From JABDMH01 sp965223165 (GTDB taxonomy: Bacteria > Bacteroidota > Bacteroidia > Chitinophagales > Saprospiraceae), in contig CBDCVQ010000013.1 of the NCBI GenBank assembly GCA_965223165.1, positions 177,130-241,129 on the forward strand: a stretch of 64,000 bases of DNA. Reading direction: 5' to 3'. The notes under the pieces were generated by a model. It was given only the letters and a program-made list of their open reading frames with translations, had not been told where the DNA came from and did no database searches. Below, one piece after another: positions 37,727-47,966 of the stretch (within the stretch, counting starts at the first letter, position 1; every line of letters begins with the position of its first letter). The translations under genes were made by a program, and so were the position numbers.

Positions 37727-38983
37727 ATGATTTCAAAAATGAACCCATTGAAGAGCACCAGCCAAATTCTTTTAGCTCTGGCCTTTTTGCTTTGCCTACA
37801 GCCAGCGGTCTGGTCGCAGGCAGACTTCATCGTAGACCGTATCGAGGGGGCCTTTCTCGGTGCCCAACTCGATCCTCACTTTGCAGGGGGACCGGATGGC
37901 GCCATTTACTTCTACGATGATGCCTTTATAATCGGCGGCGACCTCTACCGATATTTTGATGATACCTTGACAGTCGTCGATTGCCCCTGCGCCGACATCC
38001 GGGATGTGACGGTAGGTGACGATGGAAGCATCTACATTGCCGACCATTTCACCGGCCTCATCCGCCTCTCGAACGGCAGCGATACGGTCTTGTTGGAAGG
38101 TCTCATCGACCGAGTGGCGGTGGGAGCAGAAGGTAAACTCTACGCTCTCGAGAACGTCGGCCTGATGGGTAAAGTACATATCAACGAAGGCGAAAGCTGG
38201 CAGAGCTTCGATATGGCCAACTCCACTTTGCCCGGCAACTTCTTCCAGGATCTGGATGTCGACAGTCAGGGCAACCTTTGGGTGATCAGTAGTGACGGCC
38301 TTAGCCGGTGGGATGGAGCGGATTTCGAGACCTTTCCCAACACCACGGCCTCTGATCGGATTGACGGTTTATACATCGGGCCAGATGACGTGATCTGGAC
38401 GCGCCTTAATTTCTTCGGCATACGCAGCTTTGACGGTACCACTTGGAAAAGGTATGACAATTTCTATCCAGAGATCTTCCGTACCGATGCGCTGGCCGTG
38501 CGCTCCGACGGTCAGGTATGGACGGCAGACGACCTGGGCAATTTTTACCTCTTCAACGGGGACGACTCCGTCGCGGTTTTCCCGCCCGCCACCTTTGGCC
38601 TGGCAGCTAATGCGGAGATCCGGACCATGTTTGTCGATAGCCAGGACCGGCTCTGGGCCAGCGGCAATTTTAATGAAGCCCTGGTCATCGCCCATGAGAC
38701 CGTGCCCACTTACGACATACTCCTAGAGAGCAGCCCATTAGAGATCTACCCCAATCCCAGTGAGGACTATATCACGATCACGTGGCCGAGCACGGTGGTC
38801 CAGACCGCACATGACCTAACCCTCCAACTGACCAACGTAGCCGGCCGGGTGGTACTTAACAAGAAACTGACAAACGCCGTCTCCGAATATCAACTTCCAG
38901 TGGCGCACCTGCCCTCGGGCATGTATTACTGTACCCTGCAGCAGGGTGTGCGGCGCTGGTTGGGGCAGGTTCAGTTGCGGTAA
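37727..38983 (+). CDS. T9SS-sorted beta-propeller-like protein (type 2)
   Basis: 418 residues, signal peptide ILLALAFLLCLQPAVWSQA, and the propeller body nearly identical to 14075. The C-terminal sorting domain differs slightly (LEIYPNPSEDYITITWPSTVVQTAHD), showing drift or partial conversion against the other five copies. Intact from start to stop. It precedes the toxin at 39103. Confidence 0.87.
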   Translation: MISKMNPLKSTSQILLALAFLLCLQPAVWSQADFIVDRIEGAFLGAQLDPHFAGGPDGAIYFYDDAFIIGGDLYRYFDDTLTVVDCPCADIRDVTVGDDGSIYIADHFTGLIRLSNGSDTVLLEGLIDRVAVGAEGKLYALENVGLMGKVHINEGESWQSFDMANSTLPGNFFQDLDVDSQGNLWVISSDGLSRWDGADFETFPNTTASDRIDGLYIGPDDVIWTRLNFFGIRSFDGTTWKRYDNFYPEIFRTDALAVRSDGQVWTADDLGNFYLFNGDDSVAVFPPATFGLAANAEIRTMFVDSQDRLWASGNFNEALVIAHETVPTYDILLESSPLEIYPNPSEDYITITWPSTVVQTAHDLTLQLTNVAGRVVLNKKLTNAVSEYQLPVAHLPSGMYYCTLQQGVRRWLGQVQLR

Positions 38984-39102
38984 AGATTTGCAGTGATCAC
39001 TAAGTGTAAGGACAAAACATCGAGAGATGCCAGAAAGAGAAAGGCTCAAACTGGACAGACCACAAATTCACTCCCCACTCATACTTGATAAATCATAGAT
39101 CC

Positions 39103-41094
39103 ATGAAGAAGTGTATACGCCTGATTATTGCGCTTTTGCTACTGTACTTCGGCTATCAGTCGTCGTTTGCTCAGAGTTTCGTTCGATTATTCGATGCCAC
39201 TGGACAAGATCACAGCAATTACGATCAACGATTGCAGGACTCTACGGATGCATTGCTAGACATCTTCATCAACGACAGTTTTGCCGATTCTTTTGCAATC
39301 TATGATTTCGGGTTTTATCTGCACAATGAAGTCTTTCAGGGTGGCTTCCCCGGCGTTTTCGAGCAAGTCACAGCTCAGGTGGAGGCCCAGACGGAATACT
39401 TTATTTTGATTGGCAGGGCATACGACGATGAAGGTAATTTTGAGCTCTTTATCAAGAGTAAATTTCCTGGACATGCCGATTTTGTTTGTCTCCAAGACGT
39501 AGACCGAATTTCATTGGACGGCATCCTGCGGTCCGCTATCGAGGAGGAATTGGGATCTGAGATCGGAGTTGGACCTCTGAATGAGGCCATGGCAATGGGC
39601 ATACACTTCTTGGCTGATCGCCTGAACTACCTTCTTTATTGTAGTTGCAGTGGCAGCCCCAATCAGCGATCCATCAATCAATGTCCTACCGAACATGGAT
39701 TTGCCGAGATTAATGTGCTGCTTCGCGGTCTAGGGTGGCGACGAACAGAGATATCGCATGTGAGGCCTTCAACTTGGGACGATTCAAACGAAATCTATGA
39801 TTTTGCGAATAAAGAATTCAGGATTGACGGGGAGACAGTGACCATTCCTGATCAAATCGTCGAGAGCAAGGCCACCTTTGATAGCCTAATGTCGGGCAAG
39901 GTGTACATCCTTGATAATGAGAGCTTTAACAACGGTGAGTGGGAAACTTTCTTAGCGGAATCCATCAATCCCGCAAACGACTATGTTGAGGGCTGGGTAA
40001 TTGCATATGATGGTGATCAGTATTATCTGTACTCGGTCTATTTTATAGGCATTGACAATTTGCCGGCTGCAGCAGCTCAGCTCAGAGCTAATTTCAATGG
40101 TAGGAGTTTGGCAGTCACTGCCATGAAATATGTGCTGCAGGTCTTGGGGAATGCTGCCATAGACGCTTGTCTTCAGGCTGTTCTCTTCCGAATCCTAGAT
40201 GAGGACATCTCGGACTGGGAGAAAGCCTTCGACGAGGTAAGTTACCTGGGTGCCATTTGGGAAGGAGTGAGTAGCCTGTTGCCTTGGAGTAAGGCAAAGA
40301 GACTAGGTCCTTACATGAAATTTGCGACATCTGCGCTGGCGGTGGTAGTTGACAAAGCTAGCCGAGATGACAATTATACGATTCAGGAAGGTTTTCAAGA
40401 CTTCGTGGTTGGGTTCGGGGCATCAGTTTTGACTACTCTTATAACTCATCCCAAAGTTTCCAAAATCCTCGGAAGGGGAGTTACCCAGGTTAGAATATTG
40501 TTCGGTAAGGGTATGGACCGATTCTATGGAAGCGTAAGTTACCCTTTGCTGAAGACTGTCATCTTTCAAGCATCGAAGAATTTTGATGACTATTTCAAAA
40601 GTGTTGTTAATTCAAGTAAGTATATTAGCGAAGGAGAATTCGTCCAGGGTGTAGCAAAAATCGACCTGATGGGGGGTAATTTTAGCCAAATTGGTGGAGA
40701 CTTTGTAAATATAGATATCAGGCAGGGAATAGAGAAGGGAATTAGGGGCGATGCAACTAGATTGAGTGACTTTATTCCTTCAAATTCGATTGATGAGATT
40801 GTGACCAGCAATCCCTATTTGGGACCTGGATTTACTGCCAGAGATTATGTGGTCGAAGCTGCTAAAGTACTTAAGCCAGGAAAGAAATTGTATATTAATG
40901 GACAGAAACAGAACCCATTTTTTAATAGAGTTAATGCGGAGTTAGCTGAGGAACTTGGCTTAGTAATTGAAGTGAGCAAACAACCGCTGCTCGAGCAGTT
41001 CAAAGATTTGAAATTCTATACATCTAATGGCATTCATCAAATTGATCCGAGCAAAATGTTGACCACTGTCATTCTTAAACCGCAGCAGTTGTGA
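39103..41094 (+). CDS. Secreted polymorphic toxin with methyltransferase-like tip
   Basis: 663 residues from ATG 39103. The signal peptide and leader match 32254 almost perfectly for ~340 residues, then diverge; there is no Hint domain. The C-terminal ~150 residues resemble a class I SAM-dependent methyltransferase: GGDFVNIDI (motif I-like), GDATRLSDFIPSNSIDEIVTSNPYLG (acidic strand and NPY motif IV-like) and EAAKVLKPGKKLYING. Tips with this fold are rarer than nucleases in such systems. Target unknown. The stop overlaps the immunity GTG by 4 bp. Confidence 0.75.
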   Translation: MKKCIRLIIALLLLYFGYQSSFAQSFVRLFDATGQDHSNYDQRLQDSTDALLDIFINDSFADSFAIYDFGFYLHNEVFQGGFPGVFEQVTAQVEAQTEYFILIGRAYDDEGNFELFIKSKFPGHADFVCLQDVDRISLDGILRSAIEEELGSEIGVGPLNEAMAMGIHFLADRLNYLLYCSCSGSPNQRSINQCPTEHGFAEINVLLRGLGWRRTEISHVRPSTWDDSNEIYDFANKEFRIDGETVTIPDQIVESKATFDSLMSGKVYILDNESFNNGEWETFLAESINPANDYVEGWVIAYDGDQYYLYSVYFIGIDNLPAAAAQLRANFNGRSLAVTAMKYVLQVLGNAAIDACLQAVLFRILDEDISDWEKAFDEVSYLGAIWEGVSSLLPWSKAKRLGPYMKFATSALAVVVDKASRDDNYTIQEGFQDFVVGFGASVLTTLITHPKVSKILGRGVTQVRILFGKGMDRFYGSVSYPLLKTVIFQASKNFDDYFKSVVNSSKYISEGEFVQGVAKIDLMGGNFSQIGGDFVNIDIRQGIEKGIRGDATRLSDFIPSNSIDEIVTSNPYLGPGFTARDYVVEAAKVLKPGKKLYINGQKQNPFFNRVNAELAEELGLVIEVSKQPLLEQFKDLKFYTSNGIHQIDPSKMLTTVILKPQQL

Positions 41095-41621
41095 AAATCA
41101 TAAAGGACATCGACTTCGATTCGATTCAATTATTTGAGACTTCTATACTGGGTCGATCACATTTCCTGGCATTCGGTCATTTGAACTTCATTTGTATACC
41201 ATGCTTCAACCTTGTTTTGAATTTTGATGGTCGGAAAGCCGATGAGTCGTACATCAACTCTATTCTGATCTTCAATCAGGTACGGTCGCTAAGTGTGGAT
41301 TTTCCATTGTACCGAGTTGGCAAGAAGAGTGACTTTTCGGGCCGCCGCGTACGATGGCGTGTTGATTTTGAAGCTGATGTAGATAGCCTTGAGGATTTTG
41401 AGCTATCCAACTTGGGAATTACAGAAGCTGGCACTGGCTGGCTGTCCTATAGCTTGAGATGCCTGAATGCAAATTTATTGTTTGATCACAGCCGTATGGG
41501 TTATAGTGCAGTAGATTATCGCGAGATATTGCAAAACCAGGATATCAGAAGAAGACTTGTCTATCCCGATATGGAGAATGTGAGGAGGGAGATTATCAAA
41601 CATTTTGAAGTTTTTGAATAG
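41091..41621 (+). CDS. Probable immunity protein for the 39103 toxin
   Basis: GTG start at 41091 overlaps the toxin TGA (GTGA), implying coupled translation. The 176-residue soluble product (MKIIKDIDFDSIQLFETSILG...) is of no recognised family. Role assigned from the overlap. Confidence 0.6.
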   Translation: MKIIKDIDFDSIQLFETSILGRSHFLAFGHLNFICIPCFNLVLNFDGRKADESYINSILIFNQVRSLSVDFPLYRVGKKSDFSGRRVRWRVDFEADVDSLEDFELSNLGITEAGTGWLSYSLRCLNANLLFDHSRMGYSAVDYREILQNQDIRRRLVYPDMENVRREIIKHFEVFE

Positions 41622-42022
41622 AGAGCTCGATCCTAATTTTGGGGAGAGATCGGATTATGCCAATGATGTACGGACTCCAGCCGATGGAGGATTCAGCACG
41701 TCACACTCCTGTTTGGGTTAGCGCAGAAGTGTTTATCCATTAAATCCTGCAAATTGTGACTCTGACGAGAAGGGGGCTCCGACCCAGCGTCCTTCGGAAC
41801 GTTGGGGCAGATCCGTGTGCCAATGAAGCTCAGTGGCCGCACCAACTCTGCCTGAGGCCCTATTCGGGGTTCTTGCCTGACCTCGCTGATGTACCTATCT
41901 TGCCCATGCTACAGACTTTGCCACACCAAACGATCCATGGCATTGCTAATTACCTTATTAGGAATTTTTTTTGGATAATATGATGGGTTCTAGACGCCCG
42001 CTTGATTTGGGAGTGGAGATAG
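41622..42022 (+). other. No convincing gene
   Basis: A 75-codon frame at 41756 has no ribosome site and resembles nothing else in the window. The stretch is unique sequence between an immunity gene and the duplicated relic. Confidence 0.5.
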
Positions 42023-42322
42023 ATGAAGAGCAATGTATGGATTGGGCAATATCGGCCGTGCAGAAAATTCTTCCCTCGTGACAAATTGGGAATCATGGAA
42101 CACAGGCATTTAAAGTGGTACGTGTCTTCAGATGAAGCGGTGAAAATTAGCGATGGCCCATTTCAACATGATAAAGTCATGCATCTTGAGTTCAGCTGGG
42201 AGATACTCAACAGTTCTCTGAAGTATCGATTAATTCTGGAATACGCCAAGTTGCATCCGCTTGAATTGGATCTTGACTCATTTCGACAAGCTTGGCAAGA
42301 GACCACCTATCAATGGTACTAA
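42023..42322 (+). pseudogene. Relic of an unknown gene, duplicate of 37007
   Basis: CRKFFPRDKLGIMEHRHLKWYVSSDEAVKISDGPFQHDKVMHLEFSWE... matches 37020-37260. The frame changes near 42300 (gcaagagacc against gcaaggtgacc), cutting off the C terminus that the other copy keeps. Unknown family. Confidence 0.5.
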
Positions 42323-42563
42323 AGGGCCTGGTGAAACCCGATCCGACTATACGAGAGAAGATCGCGTTCTATGATGTCTATCTCCTATGTCATGACATTC
42401 CGGCTTTCCGAGATATTCCGGTGGAGAACAGGTTTGTGCCGTTTGGCTCCTAGTATCTTTTTACCCGCAATCTGGATCTACGCTCCGCCAAGAGCTTTGG
42501 CGAAGTTCCAATCTCGAGGGGATGTGACGTGCTAATTGTTTCTCCACCGGAGCCTGTAGTGCC

Positions 42564-42794
42564 ATGGCTCCCTTCCGGCTGGTCGAACCTCGACCCTTGC
42601 TGGTGCACTTTGAGACGGGACAGACCGCCCGCAATCCCTTTTCCATAGCAGGCGCCGCAGCGCCCTATCAGGCCAGCTGGGTGCACAAGTCACATCCACA
42701 CGCGCTTACGAGCGGCAGCATCTGCGATGACCCTAAACTACAGGTGTCCGATGCCAATGGCTGCGTTACCATCATTGATAATTGCAATAACTGA
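42564..42794 (+). pseudogene. SprB-type repeat fragment (copy 3 of 3)
   Basis: Same 76-codon relic as at 13829 and 37481, with a few substitutions (SIAGAAAPYQASWVHKSHPHAL). Here it stands before a type 1 propeller gene, whereas the other two precede type 2, so the SprB relic is the constant 5' border and the propeller body is the exchanged part. Confidence 0.6.
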
Positions 42795-42819
42795 TTCAAA
42801 TCCTAATCCAATAAAAAAC

Positions 42820-44064
42820 ATGACCACATTGAAAGATTTCTTTTTACTCACGCTCTGTACATGCCTGATGGTGCAGATCAGCCTCGAGGCCCAAACCAGC
42901 TTGACGACCCGTAAGATCGAAGGGCTCTCGTTATTTGGCAATACAGATCAGGGTTTTGCCCTGGGGCCGGATAGTACCGTGTACTTCTACGACGGCAAGT
43001 TTTTCGATAGCAAGATCTTCCGCTACGATGAGCTGGGAGACTCCCTGGTACAGATACCCTGTGACAAGTGTAGACAGATCGAAGACCTAGCGGTGGCGGA
43101 GGACGGTACCCTCTATATCGCGGATGGACTTAATGGCATCATTCGCCTGGATGAAGGCGGAGATACGGTGCTGCTCAGCATGAGCGTGCAGTTCATCGCT
43201 GTAGGAGAGGCTGGCCACATCTATGCGGTGCACGATGCCGCCTTCCTCGACGGCAGCATCCTCGTCTTTGACGGTGCCGTGTGGTCGGAGTTTAATAGCG
43301 ACAACAGTGCCTTGCAGACCAACACCTTCTACGGCGTGTCGGCCGCCCCGGATACCTCGGCCTGGATCAGCACTAGAGAAGGACTGGCGCACTACCGCGA
43401 CAGCACCTTTACGATGATTCCAGGCTATGATTTCCGGGTAGATGAGACCCTGGTGGGCCCATCCGGTAAGGTGTGGCTCTTGCCCCAGAGCACAGGCTAC
43501 CGCATCTGGACGGGCAGCCAGTGGGAGATCTATGAGCAACGGTTTCCCTTTTCTGCCCGGGGCTTTAGCGCCATGGGCCTGTCGAGCGACACCTCCCTCT
43601 GGTGCACGCGAGATGCCCTCTACCGCGACGATCGCCTGGCCGATACGGCGGAGATCATACCCTATAGTGCCTTGGGGTTTGAGGGAGGCACGCCCTTTGT
43701 GCGGCAGATGCAGATCGACGCGCAGGACCGCATCTGGCTCAGCGGCGACTTTGACTTTCTGCTGATCATCGAGCCGGGCATGACCGTATCCACGCGCGAT
43801 CAGCCGCCGGTACAACCCCTGTCCATCTACCCCAATCCCACCACCGACTATATCACGATCACGCTCCCGAGCACGGTGCTCCAGTCAGCACCTGACCTAA
43901 CCCTCCAGCTGACCGACGTAGCCGGCCGGGTAGTACTTAACAAGAAATTGACAAACGCCGTCTCCGACTACCAGCTTGGGGTGGCGCACCTGCCCTCGGG
44001 TCGGTACTACTGTACCCTGCAGCAGGGTGTGCGGCGCTGGCTGGGACAGGTGCAGTTGCGGTAA
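42820..44064 (+). CDS. T9SS-sorted beta-propeller-like protein (type 1, complete)
   Basis: 414 residues from ATG 42820 (MTTLKDFFLLTLCTCLMVQISLEAQ), the only type 1 copy with a complete start and signal peptide, and therefore the reference for 1787, 19705 and 30897. Reg_prop-like blades and the T9SS sorting domain (LSIYPNPTTDYITI...LPSGRYYCTLQQGVRRWLGQVQLR) are intact. An IS66 element landed 154 bp downstream, between it and the gene at 45774. Confidence 0.88.
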   Translation: MTTLKDFFLLTLCTCLMVQISLEAQTSLTTRKIEGLSLFGNTDQGFALGPDSTVYFYDGKFFDSKIFRYDELGDSLVQIPCDKCRQIEDLAVAEDGTLYIADGLNGIIRLDEGGDTVLLSMSVQFIAVGEAGHIYAVHDAAFLDGSILVFDGAVWSEFNSDNSALQTNTFYGVSAAPDTSAWISTREGLAHYRDSTFTMIPGYDFRVDETLVGPSGKVWLLPQSTGYRIWTGSQWEIYEQRFPFSARGFSAMGLSSDTSLWCTRDALYRDDRLADTAEIIPYSALGFEGGTPFVRQMQIDAQDRIWLSGDFDFLLIIEPGMTVSTRDQPPVQPLSIYPNPTTDYITITLPSTVLQSAPDLTLQLTDVAGRVVLNKKLTNAVSDYQLGVAHLPSGRYYCTLQQGVRRWLGQVQLR

Positions 44065-44218
44065 AGATTTGCTGTGATCACTAAATCCAATGACAAAACA
44101 TCGAGAGATATCAGAGAGTGAAAACAAACAAAATTGGTCGAAGCAGAATCCTAGATCTCTAACTCACGTACATGTTGGACAGATCACAAATTCACTCCCC
44201 ATTCATACTTGATAAATC

Positions 44219-45757
44219 GTAACTACTCAGTAGGTTTTAGGACAATGTGAGGATCTATCAAGGCCTCAAATGGATGGATACCTTGTTTGATTGCGGAGTC
44301 AACGATGGTTCGTAAGATTGCGAATCGTCTCGCTCCATGATAAGATCTAAAGGTGCCGGATATTTTGTTTTTAAGTTTGATCATTCGGATGGCTCTTTCG
44401 CTGTGATTGTTGTCGGGCATTACACCACGGTCATATAGGCATATGGTGATAGATTTTCGTAGCCTAATAAGTCGATCTCTCAGGGTTCTGACCTTTTTAT
44501 GTGATCGAAGCAGTGGACTAGATAGAATCTGGTCCAACTGTTCTTCGACGGCCTCCTTGCGGTTGGTCGGTATTCTGGACAGTCGGCACAAGCGGAAGAT
44601 CTCCTGTAGTATGCCATCTAATTTTGTAGCCCACCTAGATCCATGGAATTCTTTGAGCCCTTGGCATTCTCTACGTATATGTGCCAAGCATATCTGATGT
44701 CCCTTTGACTGGGTGTTTAAATGTGTTTTCCAACAATCACTGATCAATACTGCCTTCTTGAATCCATCCGGGAATAGCGCCTTACTGGTCTGTGACCCCC
44801 GATTATTCGATATATGAAACAGGCTGTACCTGCTGGTTACCCACGTCCATATCCAATTCTTCTTACCCTCTACACTCACACCACTTTCATCCACTCCTAC
44901 CGATTTACTTTGCCTTATCTGCTCTATTATCTGTCCATAGGACTCTGTGCATTCCTTTGCTTTTGCCTTCATTATGTTATCCACTGTCCCCTCACTTGCC
45001 TTGCGACCAAACAACACCTCTAAGGTCTCTACTAATCTGCGATAGGGCAGCATCTGCCGTACCGACAAATACACCACTAAATTCTTCCATCTTCGCCCAT
45101 ACCTCACCACCGGTCCCCCCTGCAAATCCCCTTCATACTCTGATCTACTCCATTGTTCACATTGATCGCACTGTTTGGCCCACCTCCTGTGTTCTACTAC
45201 TTCTAAATCTAGTGGCGGTATATCCCATATTTGCTTGCGTTCTATCACTTCTCCTTCCACCTGCGTCAGATCAGATGCGCAATGACTACATTGTTTCACC
45301 TCGTAATCCTTATACCTGTCCACCGATTCACTCAGTTCCAAGGTCGTTCCTTTGTGACCCGGCTGCCCTCCCTTCCTGCGCTTACTCTTTGTCCGTAGCG
45401 ATCTGGTCCTTCTCTTTTCTGACTGCTTATCCCTTGAGGGTGGCAATGACGTATTCCTACTATTTTTTCCCCGCAAAATCTCTATCTCTTTCTCCAGCAA
45501 TGCCATCCGCTCCATTAGCGACAACACTAAGTCTATTAGTTGCTCTCGCGATAAACGTTCTAATTCTTTTCGATCTATCATACATATGCAAATATCGCAT
45601 ATGTATCTTATACAATTCCAGCCATCTTCAAGGAATTATCAACTATTTCTCAACAACTGTGGATAAACCTTCTGATTTTCCACTTCTCCTCGAAATCTTC
45701 CTGTCCAAATGTGGATAACTTTTTAATTTTTCTAATTCTACCCTGCTGAGTAGTTAC
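44219..45757 (-). mobile_element. IS66-family element, single-ORF type (copy A)
   Basis: It is 1539 bp. Ends GTAACTACTCAG(T/C)AGG are inverted with one mismatch. It is flanked by the 8-bp repeat GATAAATC (44211-44218, 45758-45765). Only a tnpC-type transposase is present, as in the ISBst12 subgroup. It sits in the conserved toxin 5' leader, eight bases before aaatcatagatccATG would resume. Confidence 0.93.
44223..45581 (-). CDS. IS66-family transposase (ISBst12-like), copy A
   Basis: 452 residues. An N-terminal coiled coil (LSLMERMALLEKEIEILRG) is followed by a KSKRRKGGQPGHKG linker and zinc-finger-like CxxC motifs (CSHC, CDQC). The DDE core has SVGVDESGVSVEG, LISDCWKTH, CLAHIRRECQGL and DNNHSERAIRMIKLKNKISGTFRSYHGA. 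The predicted protein is identical to copy B. Confidence 0.93.
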   Translation of the reverse strand: MIDRKELERLSREQLIDLVLSLMERMALLEKEIEILRGKNSRNTSLPPSRDKQSEKRRTRSLRTKSKRRKGGQPGHKGTTLELSESVDRYKDYEVKQCSHCASDLTQVEGEVIERKQIWDIPPLDLEVVEHRRWAKQCDQCEQWSRSEYEGDLQGGPVVRYGRRWKNLVVYLSVRQMLPYRRLVETLEVLFGRKASEGTVDNIMKAKAKECTESYGQIIEQIRQSKSVGVDESGVSVEGKKNWIWTWVTSRYSLFHISNNRGSQTSKALFPDGFKKAVLISDCWKTHLNTQSKGHQICLAHIRRECQGLKEFHGSRWATKLDGILQEIFRLCRLSRIPTNRKEAVEEQLDQILSSPLLRSHKKVRTLRDRLIRLRKSITICLYDRGVMPDNNHSERAIRMIKLKNKISGTFRSYHGARRFAILRTIVDSAIKQGIHPFEALIDPHIVLKPTE

Positions 45758-45773
45758 GATAAATCATAGATCC

Positions 45774-46157
45774 ATGAAGAAGTGTATCCGCCTGATCATT
45801 GCCCTTTTGTTGCTGTATTTCGGCTATCAGTCGTCGTTTGGGCAGAGTTATATCCGGCTCATGAACGCTTACGGATTTGAAGCGACCAGTAACGAGATGG
45901 CGGACTTGGAGGCACAGCAGTCCACTTCAGAATATGTCTCAACCGCACTGCCCACCCTAGCCCTGCGGTCCGCCCGAGGGTCTAGCATTCAGCCGGGGGA
46001 CGCAGCACTCCAGACGCTACTTAAGAAAGAACTGACGATGCCTGATGCGGCCCTGGGATTGCCGGTAAGACATCTGCCCTCTGGTCTGTACTACCATGGT
46101 TTGCAGCAAACGGAGCGGCGCTGGTCAGGCCAGGTGCAATTTAGGCACCTGGTGTAA
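45774..46157 (+). CDS. Small secreted protein: toxin signal peptide fused to end of T9SS sorting domain
   Basis: 128 residues. It begins with the toxin-family signal peptide MKKCIRL...SSFGQ and the first leader residues (YIRLMNAYGFEA). It ends with a segment matching the last ~28 residues of the propeller sorting domain (LPVRHLPSGLYYHGL...GQVQF). It looks like a deletion product joining toxin leader to propeller 3' end. Whether it is expressed is unknown; IS66 copy A sits directly upstream. The decayed relative is at 21095. Confidence 0.6.
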   Translation: MKKCIRLIIALLLLYFGYQSSFGQSYIRLMNAYGFEATSNEMADLEAQQSTSEYVSTALPTLALRSARGSSIQPGDAALQTLLKKELTMPDAALGLPVRHLPSGLYYHGLQQTERRWSGQVQFRHLV

Positions 46158-47966
46158 GGACTCTTTGGCATGATCCCAATCATTCATAAGCTTCTAACAA
46201 TGAGACAACATCTTGCAAATCTGATTTTCAGCGTCCTTTTCCTAGCCTTCTGCTCTTCTAGCATCACTGCCCAAAACTATGTCCAGATTACGGATGCCTC
46301 TGGTCTACAGCCGACAATGGCCGATATAAGTCCTGTGCTTGAAGCAGCAGATTCTCTCGTGGGTGTGTTGGCCCCGGAGTATCAGGATTCCTTCAAGGTG
46401 TTTGACTTTGGTTTCTATCTACATAACGAGGTATTTCAAGGAGGATACCCGAGCGCTTTTGAGCTCGCTGCCGGTGATGTAGAACAGGTGAGCAAGTATT
46501 ATCTCTTGTTCGGCAGACAATCCGACGCAAGTGGGGTAAACAGACGATTCTGGGTCAGGCTGCACTTGCCTGTACATGCGATGTACCCGTGCGCGGTTTC
46601 ATCAAAGCATGTCAGTTACGAAAATCTGGTAACAAGCAGGGCGAATGAGTTTGTCGCAAAGGGGCTCGACAGCCCGAGTGAATATGTAAAGGCGGAGGTA
46701 GAAGCGATTTTGAGTATTGTCAAAGAAGTCAGTCATGATTACAACTGCTGTCTGGCTTCGAATGCGAGGAGATCGATCGAGTGCGATTCAAGCGGCTGCT
46801 CCTACGATGAGGCCACCATCGCTGACATCCTTACCGGCGATGGTTTCAGCAGCTTCGATCATCTCCAAGCTACTGTCACGCCATCGACCGCCTATAGCAA
46901 GGTCGAAACCGCATTCAAGATAGTGCTTGATTTGAATGGTGTCTGCAATGGGTTTCCCCCGCAAACGCAACTCGATCTAACCGATGACTTAGAGCAACTA
47001 TTGTCAGACATTGAAATAGAGGGCGGTTCAGGCAAAGTAAAGATTCACTATCTGAACGATGCCACCGTCTGTGATTTTGAGGGCTACTTCAATCCTGCAT
47101 CGCCGGCTGCCAGGGTGGCACCGTATCATTATGAGGAGGAGATCTTCATCCTGGATTTTGACGGTTCACGACCGAGAATATTCTATCGGTTTGAGCTAGG
47201 CGACATAACGCCTTCGGCTTTTCAAAGGAGCTCCTTTGCCAACATCATCAAACGGATATTAAGGGGGCTGATGAAGCGGGCTGCCACAAACCCGGGGACG
47301 GTCATTGTGGGAGTATTGACCGAGTACAGCCTTGAAGCCCTGTTCTACTGGTGGCTAGAGGCTGATGAGGACGAGTCGTACTGGTACGCGCTATACCAGG
47401 TCGTGAAAAACCGAGGCATTGTCGGTGCAGGGATTTCAGTTGCTAGTAATGCGATCAATTCACCTGTCGCCATCTTCATCGGTGCAATTGCAGATTACAT
47501 GAGAAGGACAGATGTAGCGGATTGGACAGTGGGGGATATGTTAATTGAAAGCGGTATCGCTGCTGTAGTTAGTCTCGTTGCTAACAATTTGTCTGCCATC
47601 AAGAATGGCCGTATCTTGCTACGTGACATTAGGAGTGACGGTGGTGGAACGCTACTGCTGTCGATGGTCTGGAATCGAGGGCTGGTCAAAGCGTGGAGCA
47701 AGCTTTTCAAGGCAGAAGATGCTATCTCGGATTTTCTTAGAAAAAATATGCCCACTTTAGAGTGGTTCGCTAAACATGGAGATGACATTCCGCAAAGTGC
47801 AACAGATGACCTAATAAGTGGTTTAGGAGGCAAAACTATATCAGAAAGTTATGAAGATGCTTTTGGGAGAATGGTAGTTACAACTCAAAGTTCTGGAGCC
47901 ACACGGGTTGTGGCAACAGTTGAGAAAACAGCTACAGGAGAATTCAAGTCATTTAAATATAGGTAA

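Noticed and set aside
44792..45718. 308-codon open frame on the + strand (and its twin at 48536)
   Set aside because: It is the antisense of the IS66 transposase, with low-complexity Ser/Leu/Pro composition; the minus-strand transposase explains the sequence.
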